From contig JBBQAZ010000003.1 in assembly GCA_038316995.1 (NCBI GenBank), positions 1 to 62,661 of the forward strand: DNA of 62,661 nt, in the 5' to 3' direction. Positions within the stretch are counted from its first letter, which is position 1. Each line of letters starts with the position of its first letter. Positions 25,491 to 34,258 of the stretch are shown here, piece after piece. The position numbers and the translations under genes were made by a program. A model generated the notes under the pieces. It did not search any database, had not been told where the DNA came from, and saw nothing but the letters and a program-made list of their open reading frames with translations. Origin of the DNA: JAXHNE01 sp038316995 (lineage in GTDB: Bacteria; Patescibacteriota; Saccharimonadia; Saccharimonadales; JAXHNE01).

Positions 25491-26225
25491 TTATGGTCCA
25501 CTAACCGTGACGGCAGGCGAGGTGTTACCAGCGCTATCTTCTGCGTACACGCTTGTTCCTGGAGGAGCTTCAGCAAAAGGAACAGGACAGTCTCCGTTTG
25601 GCCCACCATTACATAGCGTAGAATTGTCGCTAGATTTCTTGATTGATACTCCTCCTGATCCACCTGTCCATGTGAACTTTGTTTCTACACCAGATTGCTT
25701 GGCTTTGGTTACTTTTAGCGAACTAGTGGTCGGTGAGGTTGATGCCGCACCAGTAACGGTTTTCACATCGCTTGATTCATATAGCACGCTATCAATTACT
25801 TGTGCTGTCATTTGCTTAGGTCCTGTAAAAGTTGGCGTATAGCTAAATGCGGCTATAGAGCCTGGCCCACCGACCTGAACACTTTTAATGACTGTGCCAT
25901 CGATGCTGAAGTTGACAGTTCCTGGAAATGCCGCACTAGATAACGGGTGTGTACCTTGTGTTACGGTTGCGCTTACTTGATAGCTGTTTCCTTGAGGGGC
26001 AACACTGAGTGATATTGTCGGTTTTGCGTCTTCGCATCTGTGAATATCGTCATTTTCCGTTACGTTAGCGTTTCCTCCATCAACGAATGGATCACTTGAG
26101 AAGGCGGATGCACTTCCTCCTCTGGACTCTTCACGTGCAAGTGGCGGAGTACAATCTGTCGCTAGTTTTCTAGACACTTTATCGATTGTCGTTTTTTGAG
26201 TAGTACCCGGCTTCTTGCCATACCA
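25491..26225 (-). pseudogene. Detached C-terminal part of the penicillin-binding protein
   Basis: The frame continues for 244 codons directly after the in-frame TAA (26228-26226) of the penicillin-binding gene. It starts WYGKKPGTTQKTTIDKVSRK and runs through a proline/glycine-rich linker into a beta-rich, Ig-like region with VTVSGP at the end. An internal GTG at 26177 could start a 228-residue product, but no ribosome site or -10 is seen there and there is no signal peptide. It is most simply the severed tail of one 1009-residue protein. Confidence 0.7.
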
Positions 26226-28520
26226 TTATGGATATAAATCTGTGGCGCGGATTGTTTCTACAGAAGCAACTCCAACGTGGTTGCGAATAATGTATGCTGG
26301 AAGCTCTTGTATGCCTTCTGGACGTGGTCTCTCAACTGGTTCTAAGCCGTTGTGGGCTGCGTTCATCCACCCGATGAGTATTGGTTGTGTCATGTTCTCC
26401 ATGAACCCAGATAGTTCAACACGACGGTTATGGTAACCAACCCATACACCTGCAGCGTAGTAGGTAGAGAATGCACCCATCCAACCGTCCTTGGAATCAT
26501 TAGTTGTTCCGGTTTTTACTGAAAATTTGTGACCGTTGTAGTTATGCGGCTTTCGACTTAGATAGCTTGCACTTGGGTCTGACATCATGTCTGCAACAAT
26601 GTATGCAGCTTCAGGTCTGACTACTTGTTCTCCTTCTTCCTGTTCCCATGTGTAGATAGAGTTATTTGAAGCATCTTTTACTTCAAGCAAATAGCTTTGC
26701 GGCAAAGTCTTTCCGTTTCTTGATATTGACGCATAGCCATGAACTTGTCTGTCAAGTTTTAAGTATGCACCATCACCAATTGCAGACGAGCCATAGCATG
26801 GCGCCACTTCTGTCAGCTCATCATCGTAGTAACAATTGTAGCCGTTCTTATAAACTTCTTCAGGTGCACCAGGATCGGCCATTAACTTTTCTGCTGTTTC
26901 GATAGTTTTATCTATGCCGGCAATTAGCATGGCTTTTACGGCTGGAATGTTCCTAGAACCGCCGAGAGCGTAACGAAGTGTCACGGGGCCCGGCTCACGA
27001 AAGTCGTAATCTGTTAAACAATTTCCATCATTTCGTGAACGATTTGTGCATGGATAGCCTTCTAGCGGGCCAGTTTTGTCATAGAGTACTGAGCCAGCTC
27101 CAAACTGATCTGTATGCTCTATGAGTGAAAGATAGTCGTAGGGTTTAATGCTAGATCCTGGCGGCAGTTTTTGCCTTGCATAGTTATTTTGACCATATTC
27201 TGCATTCGTAAAGTCTGTTCCCCCAACTAGGGCAACAACATGGCCATTACGTACGTCTTCGGCGACGAAAGCAACCGAATCTCCACCTTGACGCTGTACT
27301 TGACGCAAGCCATCTGCAACTTGCTTTTCTGCTTCGCGCTGCAAGTCAAGGTTTAGAGTGGTGGTAACTTTCCAACCACCAACTTGTGCAGTATCGATAA
27401 ACTTTTCTTGCAGTTGTTCTTTTGCGGTCAGAACAAAATAAGGGGCCTGGATTCCGAAATACTTTGGTTGACGTGGAACTATTTTTGCAAAAGTATCTTC
27501 AGCTTTTGCCGTATCGCGTTCCTCGCTAGTGATAAAGCCTTGATCGACCATTAGATCAAGGACATAGTGTTGTCGACCGACCAAGGATTCTTTATCATAA
27601 CGAGCTCCATAAGGGGAATAAATAGTAGGCGACTTTGGCATTGAAGCTAGGAATGCAGCTTCGTCGATGGTTACATCCGTTGCTGGCTTTCCGAAGTAAT
27701 CTTGAGAGGCCGCTTCAACGCCATAGGTTATATCTCCATAAGGTGCGGTATTTAGATATCCGGTAAGTATCTCTTGTTTGGTGTAGCTACGCTCTAATTC
27801 AACAGACAGTATGAGCTCTTTAACTTTACGCGAATAGGTTCTCTCATTAGTCCAGTTTTGAGTAAGCTTTACAAGTTGCTGGGTAATAGTTGAACCACCC
27901 TGCTGGGTGTCGCTGCCACGTGCATTATTGAATGCTGCCCGGCTGATTCCCTTGACATCAAATCCACCGTGCTTGAAAAAGTCTTTGTCTTCAACAGCGA
28001 CAGTAGCGTTTTTGATATCTTGATCAATTAAGTCATCTTGAACGGGGATGCGTTTCACGGCATCATAATCTTCCCATAGTAATGTCTCACCCGTACGATC
28101 GTAGTATTGAATGCTTCCACCAATATTGTTGCCGGATATATCACGTAAGTTCGGTAGATCCTTCCTAAAATATGCAAAAAGTCCAACTAAAAATAAAAAT
28201 CCGAAGACAATTCCAATTCCGCTAATTTTAAGCGCCATGATTCCGCCTTCACGGCTAAACCAGTACTTATACAACCGTTTAGGATGCATGCGGTAGAATA
28301 AGCGCTTGATTCGACTTTTAGGCATTCCAGCAAGTCGAATTGCCTTCTTGCGGGCGTTAGCATCGCGGTGTGCCCGTACTTTATCCATGACATTTCTATG
28401 AAGCTTGATTGTCTGTCCGCTCTTGGTCGTAAACGTATTCTTTGCTTTGCGGTTCTTTGAAGATACTTTCCGTGATGCAGATTTTAAGCCGCCACGGTTA
28501 GTTGATTTTTTCTTTAACAT
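26226..28520 (-). CDS. Class A penicillin-binding protein, truncated by an in-frame stop
   Basis: A bifunctional glycosyltransferase/transpeptidase for peptidoglycan. A basic cytosolic N-terminus, a membrane helix (about 98-120), then the GT51 domain with VEDKDFFKHGGFD and GGSTITQQLVK. The transpeptidase motifs are SSIK in PPGSSIKPYDY, SRN in GGSRNIPA and KTGT in SVKTGTTNDS. All catalytic motifs precede the stop, so 764 residues could still work. The reading frame continues past the TAA into a C-terminal domain. The ATG at 28520 is chosen over an in-frame TTG at 28547. Confidence 0.9.
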   Translation of the reverse strand: MLKKKSTNRGGLKSASRKVSSKNRKAKNTFTTKSGQTIKLHRNVMDKVRAHRDANARKKAIRLAGMPKSRIKRLFYRMHPKRLYKYWFSREGGIMALKISGIGIVFGFLFLVGLFAYFRKDLPNLRDISGNNIGGSIQYYDRTGETLLWEDYDAVKRIPVQDDLIDQDIKNATVAVEDKDFFKHGGFDVKGISRAAFNNARGSDTQQGGSTITQQLVKLTQNWTNERTYSRKVKELILSVELERSYTKQEILTGYLNTAPYGDITYGVEAASQDYFGKPATDVTIDEAAFLASMPKSPTIYSPYGARYDKESLVGRQHYVLDLMVDQGFITSEERDTAKAEDTFAKIVPRQPKYFGIQAPYFVLTAKEQLQEKFIDTAQVGGWKVTTTLNLDLQREAEKQVADGLRQVQRQGGDSVAFVAEDVRNGHVVALVGGTDFTNAEYGQNNYARQKLPPGSSIKPYDYLSLIEHTDQFGAGSVLYDKTGPLEGYPCTNRSRNDGNCLTDYDFREPGPVTLRYALGGSRNIPAVKAMLIAGIDKTIETAEKLMADPGAPEEVYKNGYNCYYDDELTEVAPCYGSSAIGDGAYLKLDRQVHGYASISRNGKTLPQSYLLEVKDASNNSIYTWEQEEGEQVVRPEAAYIVADMMSDPSASYLSRKPHNYNGHKFSVKTGTTNDSKDGWMGAFSTYYAAGVWVGYHNRRVELSGFMENMTQPILIGWMNAAHNGLEPVERPRPEGIQELPAYIIRNHVGVASVETIRATDLYP

Positions 28521-28640
28521 AAGGTCTGTTCTACCTGTTCCTTCCAAAACTTACTCGTCGATAAAACAGTACTAGTATATCAAATATAAGCACGTTCGTG
28601 TGTATTTTTAAGTAGCAGATTGTCACCTCTCATGTTCATG

Positions 28641-28646
28641 TATACT
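28641..28646 (+). promoter_or_regulatory. -10 box of tyrS
   Basis: TATACT preceded by TG ends 8 nt before the ATG at 28654; leaderless-type spacing. A weak TTGTCA lies 15 nt upstream. Confidence 0.55.
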
Positions 28647-28653
28647 TATATTC

Positions 28654-29898
28654 ATGACATTATCAGAAGAACTTCAGTGGCGAGGGTTCATTAATCAAAC
28701 AACTCTTGACGATTTAACTAAGCTAAATCAGCAAAAATGGACGTTTTATCATGGATTCGATGCCAGTGCTGACTCTCAGACTATAGGTAACTTGGCGGCC
28801 ATGATGTTTGACAAAGTTTTTATGCGTCACGGGCACAAGGCAATACTATTAGCGGGAGGCGCAACAAGCCTTATTGGCGATCCAGGTGGCAAAGATAAAG
28901 AGAGAGAACTGCAGTCTGAAGAAATTATTACTAACAATGTTGCTGCTGCCCAAAAGGAATTACAAAAAGTTTTCGGGGATAATGAGTTCACGATGGTGAA
29001 CAACATCGATTGGATCAAATCAATGTCTGTTTTGGAATTTTTGAGAGACATAGGAAAGCATTTTTCCATGACACCGCTTGTGCAGCGTGATTATATTGCA
29101 AAGCGAATAGGTGAAGACGGTGCTGGGATTACTTATACCGAGTTTAGCTATACATTACTACAAGGAATGGACTTCCTGCATTTATATGACGAGCATGGTT
29201 GCACTCTTCAGCTCGGTGGGTCCGACCAGTGGGGAAATTGCTTGAGTGGGGTCGATCTTATCAGACGCGCGCGTGGCACAGAAGCACACGTTATTACACT
29301 CCCACTTGTGATCAACAAAGCTACTGGCATTAAGTTTGGCAAAAGTGAAGAAGGTGCTATTTGGCTAAATGAAGCTAAAACCAGTGTATATAGATTTTAT
29401 CAGTTCTGGCTCAATGTGGATGACGAAGGCGTCGAAGGCTATATGAAGATTTATACTGAACTGTCAAAATCTGATGTAGAAAATGCGATGCAAAAGTTCA
29501 AGCAAGAACCCGAAGGTCGGCATGCTCAAAAAACGTTAGCTTACGAAGTCACTAAAGTGGTTCATGGAAAAGAGAATGCAGAAGCTGCAGTGTTTGCAAC
29601 CAATTTATTATTTGGTGGAGGTTCTGCAGATCAAGTAACAGAAACAGAGCTTGCAGTGCTTGCTGGTGAGCTAGAAGTAGTAGAAGTGAGCACAGACACA
29701 CCTGTTATTGATACTTTGGTATCGGCGAATCTCTCTGAATCAAAAGGAGAAGCCAGAAGACTACTTGACCAAGGAGCAGTAAAAATAAATGGTGAAAAAC
29801 AATCACCAGATGCAATGCTCAAAAAAGAACAAGCAGTACTAGGGGGTCACGCCCTATTACAGCGCGGAAAAAATAAATTTGCTCTCATAAAACTATAG
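28654..29898 (+). CDS. tyrS: Tyrosyl-tRNA synthetase
   Basis: 414 residues, class I synthetase. The HIGH signature is degenerate (DASADSQTIGNLAAM) while the KMSKS loop reads IKFGKSEEG, the usual TyrRS KFGKS form. TEFSYTLLQGMDF and LGGSDQWGN bind tyrosine and adenylate. A C-terminal S4 domain (about 345-410, ARRLLDQGAVKINGEKQSPD) contacts the tRNA. Length and domain order are normal. Confidence 0.95.
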   Translation: MTLSEELQWRGFINQTTLDDLTKLNQQKWTFYHGFDASADSQTIGNLAAMMFDKVFMRHGHKAILLAGGATSLIGDPGGKDKERELQSEEIITNNVAAAQKELQKVFGDNEFTMVNNIDWIKSMSVLEFLRDIGKHFSMTPLVQRDYIAKRIGEDGAGITYTEFSYTLLQGMDFLHLYDEHGCTLQLGGSDQWGNCLSGVDLIRRARGTEAHVITLPLVINKATGIKFGKSEEGAIWLNEAKTSVYRFYQFWLNVDDEGVEGYMKIYTELSKSDVENAMQKFKQEPEGRHAQKTLAYEVTKVVHGKENAEAAVFATNLLFGGGSADQVTETELAVLAGELEVVEVSTDTPVIDTLVSANLSESKGEARRLLDQGAVKINGEKQSPDAMLKKEQAVLGGHALLQRGKNKFALIKL

Positions 29899-29917
29899 AA
29901 AACAACAGAAAGTTCTG

Positions 29918-29923
29918 TATACT
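29918..29923 (+). promoter_or_regulatory. -10 box of the methyltransferase gene
   Basis: TATACT preceded by TG ends 12 nt before the ATG at 29935; predicted leader of about 5 nt. Confidence 0.45.
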
Positions 29924-29934
29924 TACCATTCGTT

Positions 29935-30714
29935 ATGCCAAATAAAACCATTACAACCAAGAAAAAGATTGCTGACCAGTACGACAACGGCGAATACAAC
30001 TATCTACATTACTGGCGCGAGCGAGACTATGAGCATGCCGCTGAAGAAATTGCTATAAAACACCTTTTAAAAGGCAAGCATTTCAACACTGCAGCTGATA
30101 TTGGCGGTGGCTATGGACGTCTTTGTCTATTGCTTGAAGATTATGCGGATAATGTAACATTAGCCGAGCCTTCAAAAAAGCAACTTGATATAGCGGAGGA
30201 GTTTTTAAAGAAACATCCAAAAGTCAATAAAGTTCGCACACAGGCAGACAAGCTAGCATTTAAAGACAAGACTCAAGAATTGCTCACGATGATACGTGTA
30301 ATGCATCACCTGCCAGATCCTTCAAAGGAATTCTCAGAATTATATCGAGCGCTTAGTGATGACGGTTATTTGATATTAGAGGTAGCAAATTATGCGCATG
30401 GACGAAACCGTATCAAGCACGCATTAAAGGGCAAAAAACTACCAATCCAGCCTGTCGATATTCGTTCTCCAGAGAACCAAAATGCAAACGAACCAGCGTT
30501 CGTTAACCACAATCCTAAAACTGTCATTAAGCAATTAGCTCATGCAGGTTTTAAGGTGGAAAAAACGCTGTCGGTTTCAAATCTTCGGAGTCCTGGACTC
30601 AAAAAACTTATTCCAAAAAGCGCTATGTTAAGTGTTGAAAAAGCCTTACAAAAACCGCTCGCCAAGAGTTATTTCGGCCCAAGCGTATTTTTTCTCGCTA
30701 AAAAAGCTAAGTGA
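29935..30714 (+). CDS. Class I SAM-dependent methyltransferase
   Basis: 259 residues. The SAM-binding motif I reads AADIGGGYGRLCLLL (about 55-70), the acidic end of strand 2 is TLAEPSKKQLDIAEEF, and MIRVMHHLPDPSKEFSELYR is the motif IV/V block of UbiE-like methyltransferases. The substrate is unknown; a small-molecule or lipid target is possible. It stands alone between tyrS and recG. Confidence 0.8.
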   Translation: MPNKTITTKKKIADQYDNGEYNYLHYWRERDYEHAAEEIAIKHLLKGKHFNTAADIGGGYGRLCLLLEDYADNVTLAEPSKKQLDIAEEFLKKHPKVNKVRTQADKLAFKDKTQELLTMIRVMHHLPDPSKEFSELYRALSDDGYLILEVANYAHGRNRIKHALKGKKLPIQPVDIRSPENQNANEPAFVNHNPKTVIKQLAHAGFKVEKTLSVSNLRSPGLKKLIPKSAMLSVEKALQKPLAKSYFGPSVFFLAKKAK

Positions 30715-30742
30715 TATCTAAAAAACACAAAATTCAATAGCA

Positions 30743-30748
30743 TATACT
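30743..30748 (+). promoter_or_regulatory. -10 box of recG
   Basis: TATACT ends 8 nt before the ATG at 30756; leaderless-type spacing and no ribosome site. Confidence 0.5.
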
Positions 30749-30755
30749 GTGTAGT

Positions 30756-32792
30756 ATGACATTACAGAGCTCAGTCGAAGAGCTAAATGGAGTTGGACCT
30801 CAACTTGCAAAAAAATTGCAGATTCTTGGTATTTCAACAGTCTTTGATCTAATAGACTACATTCCGCGTCGCTATGATGACTATTCCGATATTCAGATGA
30901 TAAGTCAGATAAAACCTGGCCTTGTTACGCTGCGGGTCGTCATAAAGCAAGCAAAAGGGCGGTATGTTCGACGTGGACTGCATATTACTGAGGCAGTTGC
31001 GAGTGATGCGACCAGTAGTATCAAGCTTGTTTGGTTCAACCAGCCGTATCGCGCAACAGGTTTAAAATCCAATGAAGAGTATTTTATATCTGGAGAGTTT
31101 GGTTTTAGCGGCAGGCAACTCAATATCACAAATCCTAGCGTTGAGTCGGTCAGTGGCTTTCCAGTAAATACCGCCAGAATTTTGCCGATTTATCGTGAAA
31201 CAAAAGGTTTGAATTCTAAACAAATCAGAAAAGCGGTTCATTCAGCTTTGCCTTTCATAAGGGGTCTAGACGAAACACTTCCAAGTAATCTAGTCTCATC
31301 TCAAAAACTTTACAGTCGCTCAAAGGCTTATGAATCGCTTCATTTTCCAGAAAATAGTGAAGATTTGGCACTAGCCCGGAAAAGACTTGGATTTGAAGAA
31401 GTTTTTCGCTTAAGTTTGGCAAGTTTGTTGGTCAAAAAAGAACAGGAACGATCAGATGCTCACGCAATAATTTTTTCAGAAGTCTTAGCTCAATCCTTCG
31501 TGAAACATCTGCCGTTTGACTTAACTAACGGACAAAGACGCGCCGTTTGGAGCGTATATCAAGATATCCAAAAAAAACACCCCATGAATCGTTTATTAGA
31601 AGGTGATGTTGGCTCGGGCAAGACAGTTGTAGCCGCAATGAGTGCTGTAATGGCGCTGGAAAAAGGTTTCCAGGTTGCATTGCTAGCACCTACTGCATTG
31701 CTAGCCCGCCAGCATGCAGATACTCTGAGTACACTGCTTGAACCACTTGGCATGAGTGAACGCGTGCAGCTATTGGTTGGTAGTATGAACGCCAAACAGA
31801 AAGCTAATCTTAAGAAAGCAATAAGAGAGCAAAGTGGAACTTTGCTTATTGGAACACACGCAATACTTGAGGCTGACGTAACTCCTAAAAATATGGCACT
31901 GATAATAGTTGACGAGCAACATCGGTTTGGTGTGGAGCAGCGTAAAAAACTCATGAAAAAAGCAAAACTAGTCCCTCATGTGCTATCCATGACAGCTACA
32001 CCGATTCCGCGCAGTCTGGCATTGACGCTTTATGGCGAAATGGACGTAACATTGCTTACAGAAAAACCTGGCAATAGAAAGCCAATCAAAACTACACTTG
32101 TCCCACCAACAGACAGAAAAAAGATTTACGAATCAATAAAAGAGCAGTTGTCGGTAGGCAGACAGGCTTTTGTTGTGTGTCCGTTGGTTCGTGATTCGGA
32201 TTTATTACCAGCAAAATCCGCAGAAGAGACTTATGAAACACTTCGCAAAGGACCGATTAAGCAACAAATAGTTGGATTATTGCACGGAAAAATGAAGCCT
32301 GCAGAAAAAGATGCAGTCATGCAGAAATTTTTGAACAAAGAACTAGATATTTTGGTATCAACGACAGTCATTGAAGTAGGTGTTGATGTGCCAAACGCAT
32401 CCGTTATGCTCGTTGAGAGTCCAGAGAGATTTGGTTTAGCTCAATTGCACCAGTTACGTGGGCGTGTTGGTAGGAGCGAACACCAAGGGCATTGCTATTT
32501 AATGCTTAGTGATTCCCATCAGCCTTCTAGGCGACTACGGGCCGTTGAGAGCTCTCAGGATGGGTTTAAACTTGCGGAGCTAGATCTGGAAATAAGAGGC
32601 CCAGGCGCTATTTATGGGACACTGCAGCATGGAGACCTGGATCTCAGGATTGCTAAGTTAAGTGACGTCCAGCTTATTAACAGTGCGCGTAAAGCTGCAC
32701 AAGAATTTATCGATAGCCGACAAAATTTGCTAGACTATCATGAGTTACATCAACACATAACGCAGTTACAGAAAGTCACACAGCTTAATTAG
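30756..32792 (+). CDS. recG: ATP-dependent DNA helicase RecG
   Basis: 678 residues. RecG regresses stalled replication forks and branch-migrates junctions. The N-terminal wedge/OB domain (about 1-200) includes LIDYIPRRYDDYSD. The helicase part has Walker A GDVGSGKTVVA, the DEQHRFG box, SMTATPIPRSLALTLYGEMD and TTVIEVGVDVPNA, ending with the LHQLRGRVGRS motif VI. Length is typical. Degenerate 7-bp repeats start at its stop codon. Confidence 0.96.
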   Translation: MTLQSSVEELNGVGPQLAKKLQILGISTVFDLIDYIPRRYDDYSDIQMISQIKPGLVTLRVVIKQAKGRYVRRGLHITEAVASDATSSIKLVWFNQPYRATGLKSNEEYFISGEFGFSGRQLNITNPSVESVSGFPVNTARILPIYRETKGLNSKQIRKAVHSALPFIRGLDETLPSNLVSSQKLYSRSKAYESLHFPENSEDLALARKRLGFEEVFRLSLASLLVKKEQERSDAHAIIFSEVLAQSFVKHLPFDLTNGQRRAVWSVYQDIQKKHPMNRLLEGDVGSGKTVVAAMSAVMALEKGFQVALLAPTALLARQHADTLSTLLEPLGMSERVQLLVGSMNAKQKANLKKAIREQSGTLLIGTHAILEADVTPKNMALIIVDEQHRFGVEQRKKLMKKAKLVPHVLSMTATPIPRSLALTLYGEMDVTLLTEKPGNRKPIKTTLVPPTDRKKIYESIKEQLSVGRQAFVVCPLVRDSDLLPAKSAEETYETLRKGPIKQQIVGLLHGKMKPAEKDAVMQKFLNKELDILVSTTVIEVGVDVPNASVMLVESPERFGLAQLHQLRGRVGRSEHQGHCYLMLSDSHQPSRRLRAVESSQDGFKLAELDLEIRGPGAIYGTLQHGDLDLRIAKLSDVQLINSARKAAQEFIDSRQNLLDYHELHQHITQLQKVTQLN

Positions 32793-32874
32793 GAGCTAGG
32801 AATTAGAAATCAGGAAGCATGATCAAGAATATTAATCTCAGAAAACTTTTTACTAGTTACTTTTTACTAGTTAC
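32791..32874. repeat. Degenerate heptamer repeat tract
   Basis: Read in steps of seven from 32791: AGGAGCT, AGGAATT, AGAAATC, AGGAAGC. From 32847: TTTTTAC, TAGTTAC, TTTTTAC, TAGTTAC (a perfect 14-bp tandem repeat). The two blocks keep the same 7-bp phase. The tract fills most of the space between recG and the next gene. Confidence 0.75.
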
Positions 32875-32892
32875 AGTAAGCAGAGCACTTTA

Positions 32893-33738
32893 ATGTATTC
32901 TGGCACGACACTTACAAAATATTCTGGTCGCATTCTTGGTGCACATCAAAAGTTTGATAAAGTAGCACGCAAACAACTTGATCGGCTACTAACTGATTCA
33001 ACTGATTTCCCAAGCGGTAAAAGAATACTGGATTTTGAAGGTAAAAACGGTCCTGACGCTATAAAGCGAAAAAGTCCCGCAAAGGATGAGCCGTGGCATT
33101 ATTATAGTCCGTTCGATGATGAAGACTCTCAACTATTAGAATTAATAGCAGATCATTACCAGCAACTCGTAAGGGAATTAAAGAAACAAAACATGGAGCG
33201 TGTCGCTTTTGAAGCTGCTTGGTTAGCTCATGCTCTCGTAGATGGTATGACGCCGGCCCATCACTACCCTTACGAGGATAAACTGACGGAAATTAGAGGT
33301 GAGGGCAAAGAAACCAGGACATCAATTAAAAGTAAATTGATTCCAAGGGGTCTCACGCGCCGCGATACATTTAAAAAGACTTGGAAAGTTTACGGTCCCA
33401 AAGGCCTTATGACCACACATGGACTATTTGAAATGGGAATTGCTGCACTTGTGGCTCCGCTTGGATTCGGTGAAGCAGGCCCTACGCAAGCAGACATCGA
33501 CCGCATGAGAGAAATCGGTCCAGTAGAATGGTTCAAACAAAGCTCACGCGAAATCGCAGTGCTAGACATGTACGAAAGTTATTATGAAAAGGGTTGGACA
33601 ACTCGCCTAGCTAACCAAGTGCGTCATAAACTAGCACCAACTATTATTAAAACAATATCTCTGACGTGGTATGCAGCTGCAGCTGAGGCAGGAATCGAGG
33701 TAAAAAGTGCGTATCGCAAGCGGCAAACTAAAAGGTAG
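32893..33738 (+). CDS. S1/P1-nuclease or phospholipase C-like predicted metalloprotein
   Basis: 281 residues without signal peptide. The block AWLAHALVDGMTPAHHYPYE holds HxxxDxxxPxH, the zinc-ligand pattern of the S1/P1 nuclease and zinc phospholipase C fold, and an upstream PWHYYSPFDDED resembles the WxH entry of that fold. If it is this fold it could act on nucleic acid 3' ends or phosphoesters. Identity is inferred from motif spacing only. The last 32 nt overlap the rsmD start, so the two are translated together. Confidence 0.55.
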   Translation: MYSGTTLTKYSGRILGAHQKFDKVARKQLDRLLTDSTDFPSGKRILDFEGKNGPDAIKRKSPAKDEPWHYYSPFDDEDSQLLELIADHYQQLVRELKKQNMERVAFEAAWLAHALVDGMTPAHHYPYEDKLTEIRGEGKETRTSIKSKLIPRGLTRRDTFKKTWKVYGPKGLMTTHGLFEMGIAALVAPLGFGEAGPTQADIDRMREIGPVEWFKQSSREIAVLDMYESYYEKGWTTRLANQVRHKLAPTIIKTISLTWYAAAAEAGIEVKSAYRKRQTKR

Positions 33739-34240
33739 AAACTTTGATGCCCCGGGGGGTCACAGAACTCGTCCAATGAGCGACAAGCTTAAGAGCGCTA
33801 TCTTTAATGTGCTTGGTGATATAGAAGGACTAACAGTGCTCGACGGTTTTGCCGGAACGGGTGCTTTAGCGTTTGAGTCAATAAGCCGTGGCGCCAAAAG
33901 TGCAACGGTTATCGAACAAGATAAAAGAGCTGTGGTTACACTTCAAGGCAATATCCTTTCACTTGGATTAGAAGATTCCGTCAAACTTACCCCAGCATAC
34001 GCTCGATCATGGTCAACGAGACATAAGGCACTAAAGTACGACCTTGTATTTTTAGACCCGCCGTTTGATGATCTACAAGAAAAGACAATCGGTCTGTTAA
34101 GCGATCATTTGGCAGATGACGGAACATTGGTCTTGAACTTTCCATCACGCGAACGTCCACCATATGAGCTAGCAAAGCTAGAGCTAGTCAAACAAAAAAC
34201 TCACGGAACATCACAGCTCCTTTTTTACAAGAAAGCATAG
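33707..34240 (+). CDS. rsmD: 16S rRNA (guanine966-N2)-methyltransferase
   Basis: 177 residues. MRIASGKLKGRNFDAP and RPMSDKLKSAIFNVL are the RsmD N-terminus; VLDGFAGTGALAFESISRGA is the SAM site and VFLDPPFDD is the catalytic N-methylase motif IV. It would methylate G966 of 16S rRNA near the P site. It starts at GTG inside the preceding gene. Confidence 0.92.
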   Translation: MRIASGKLKGRNFDAPGGHRTRPMSDKLKSAIFNVLGDIEGLTVLDGFAGTGALAFESISRGAKSATVIEQDKRAVVTLQGNILSLGLEDSVKLTPAYARSWSTRHKALKYDLVFLDPPFDDLQEKTIGLLSDHLADDGTLVLNFPSRERPPYELAKLELVKQKTHGTSQLLFYKKA

Positions 34241-34244
34241 TTCT

Positions 34245-34252
34245 GTCATAAT
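34245..34252 (+). promoter_or_regulatory. Extended -10 of the pyrF-like gene
   Basis: TGT-like extension (34244-34246) and CATAAT (34247-34252), ending 7 nt before the ATG at 34259; leaderless-type spacing. Confidence 0.5.
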
Positions 34253-34258
34253 CAATGC

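Noticed and set aside
26226..26228. Stop codon reassignment to explain the PBP split
   Set aside because: The codon is TAA, which ends many other genes here (gatC, rpoB, yraN's neighbours); the known CPR recoding concerns TGA, which also works as a stop here.
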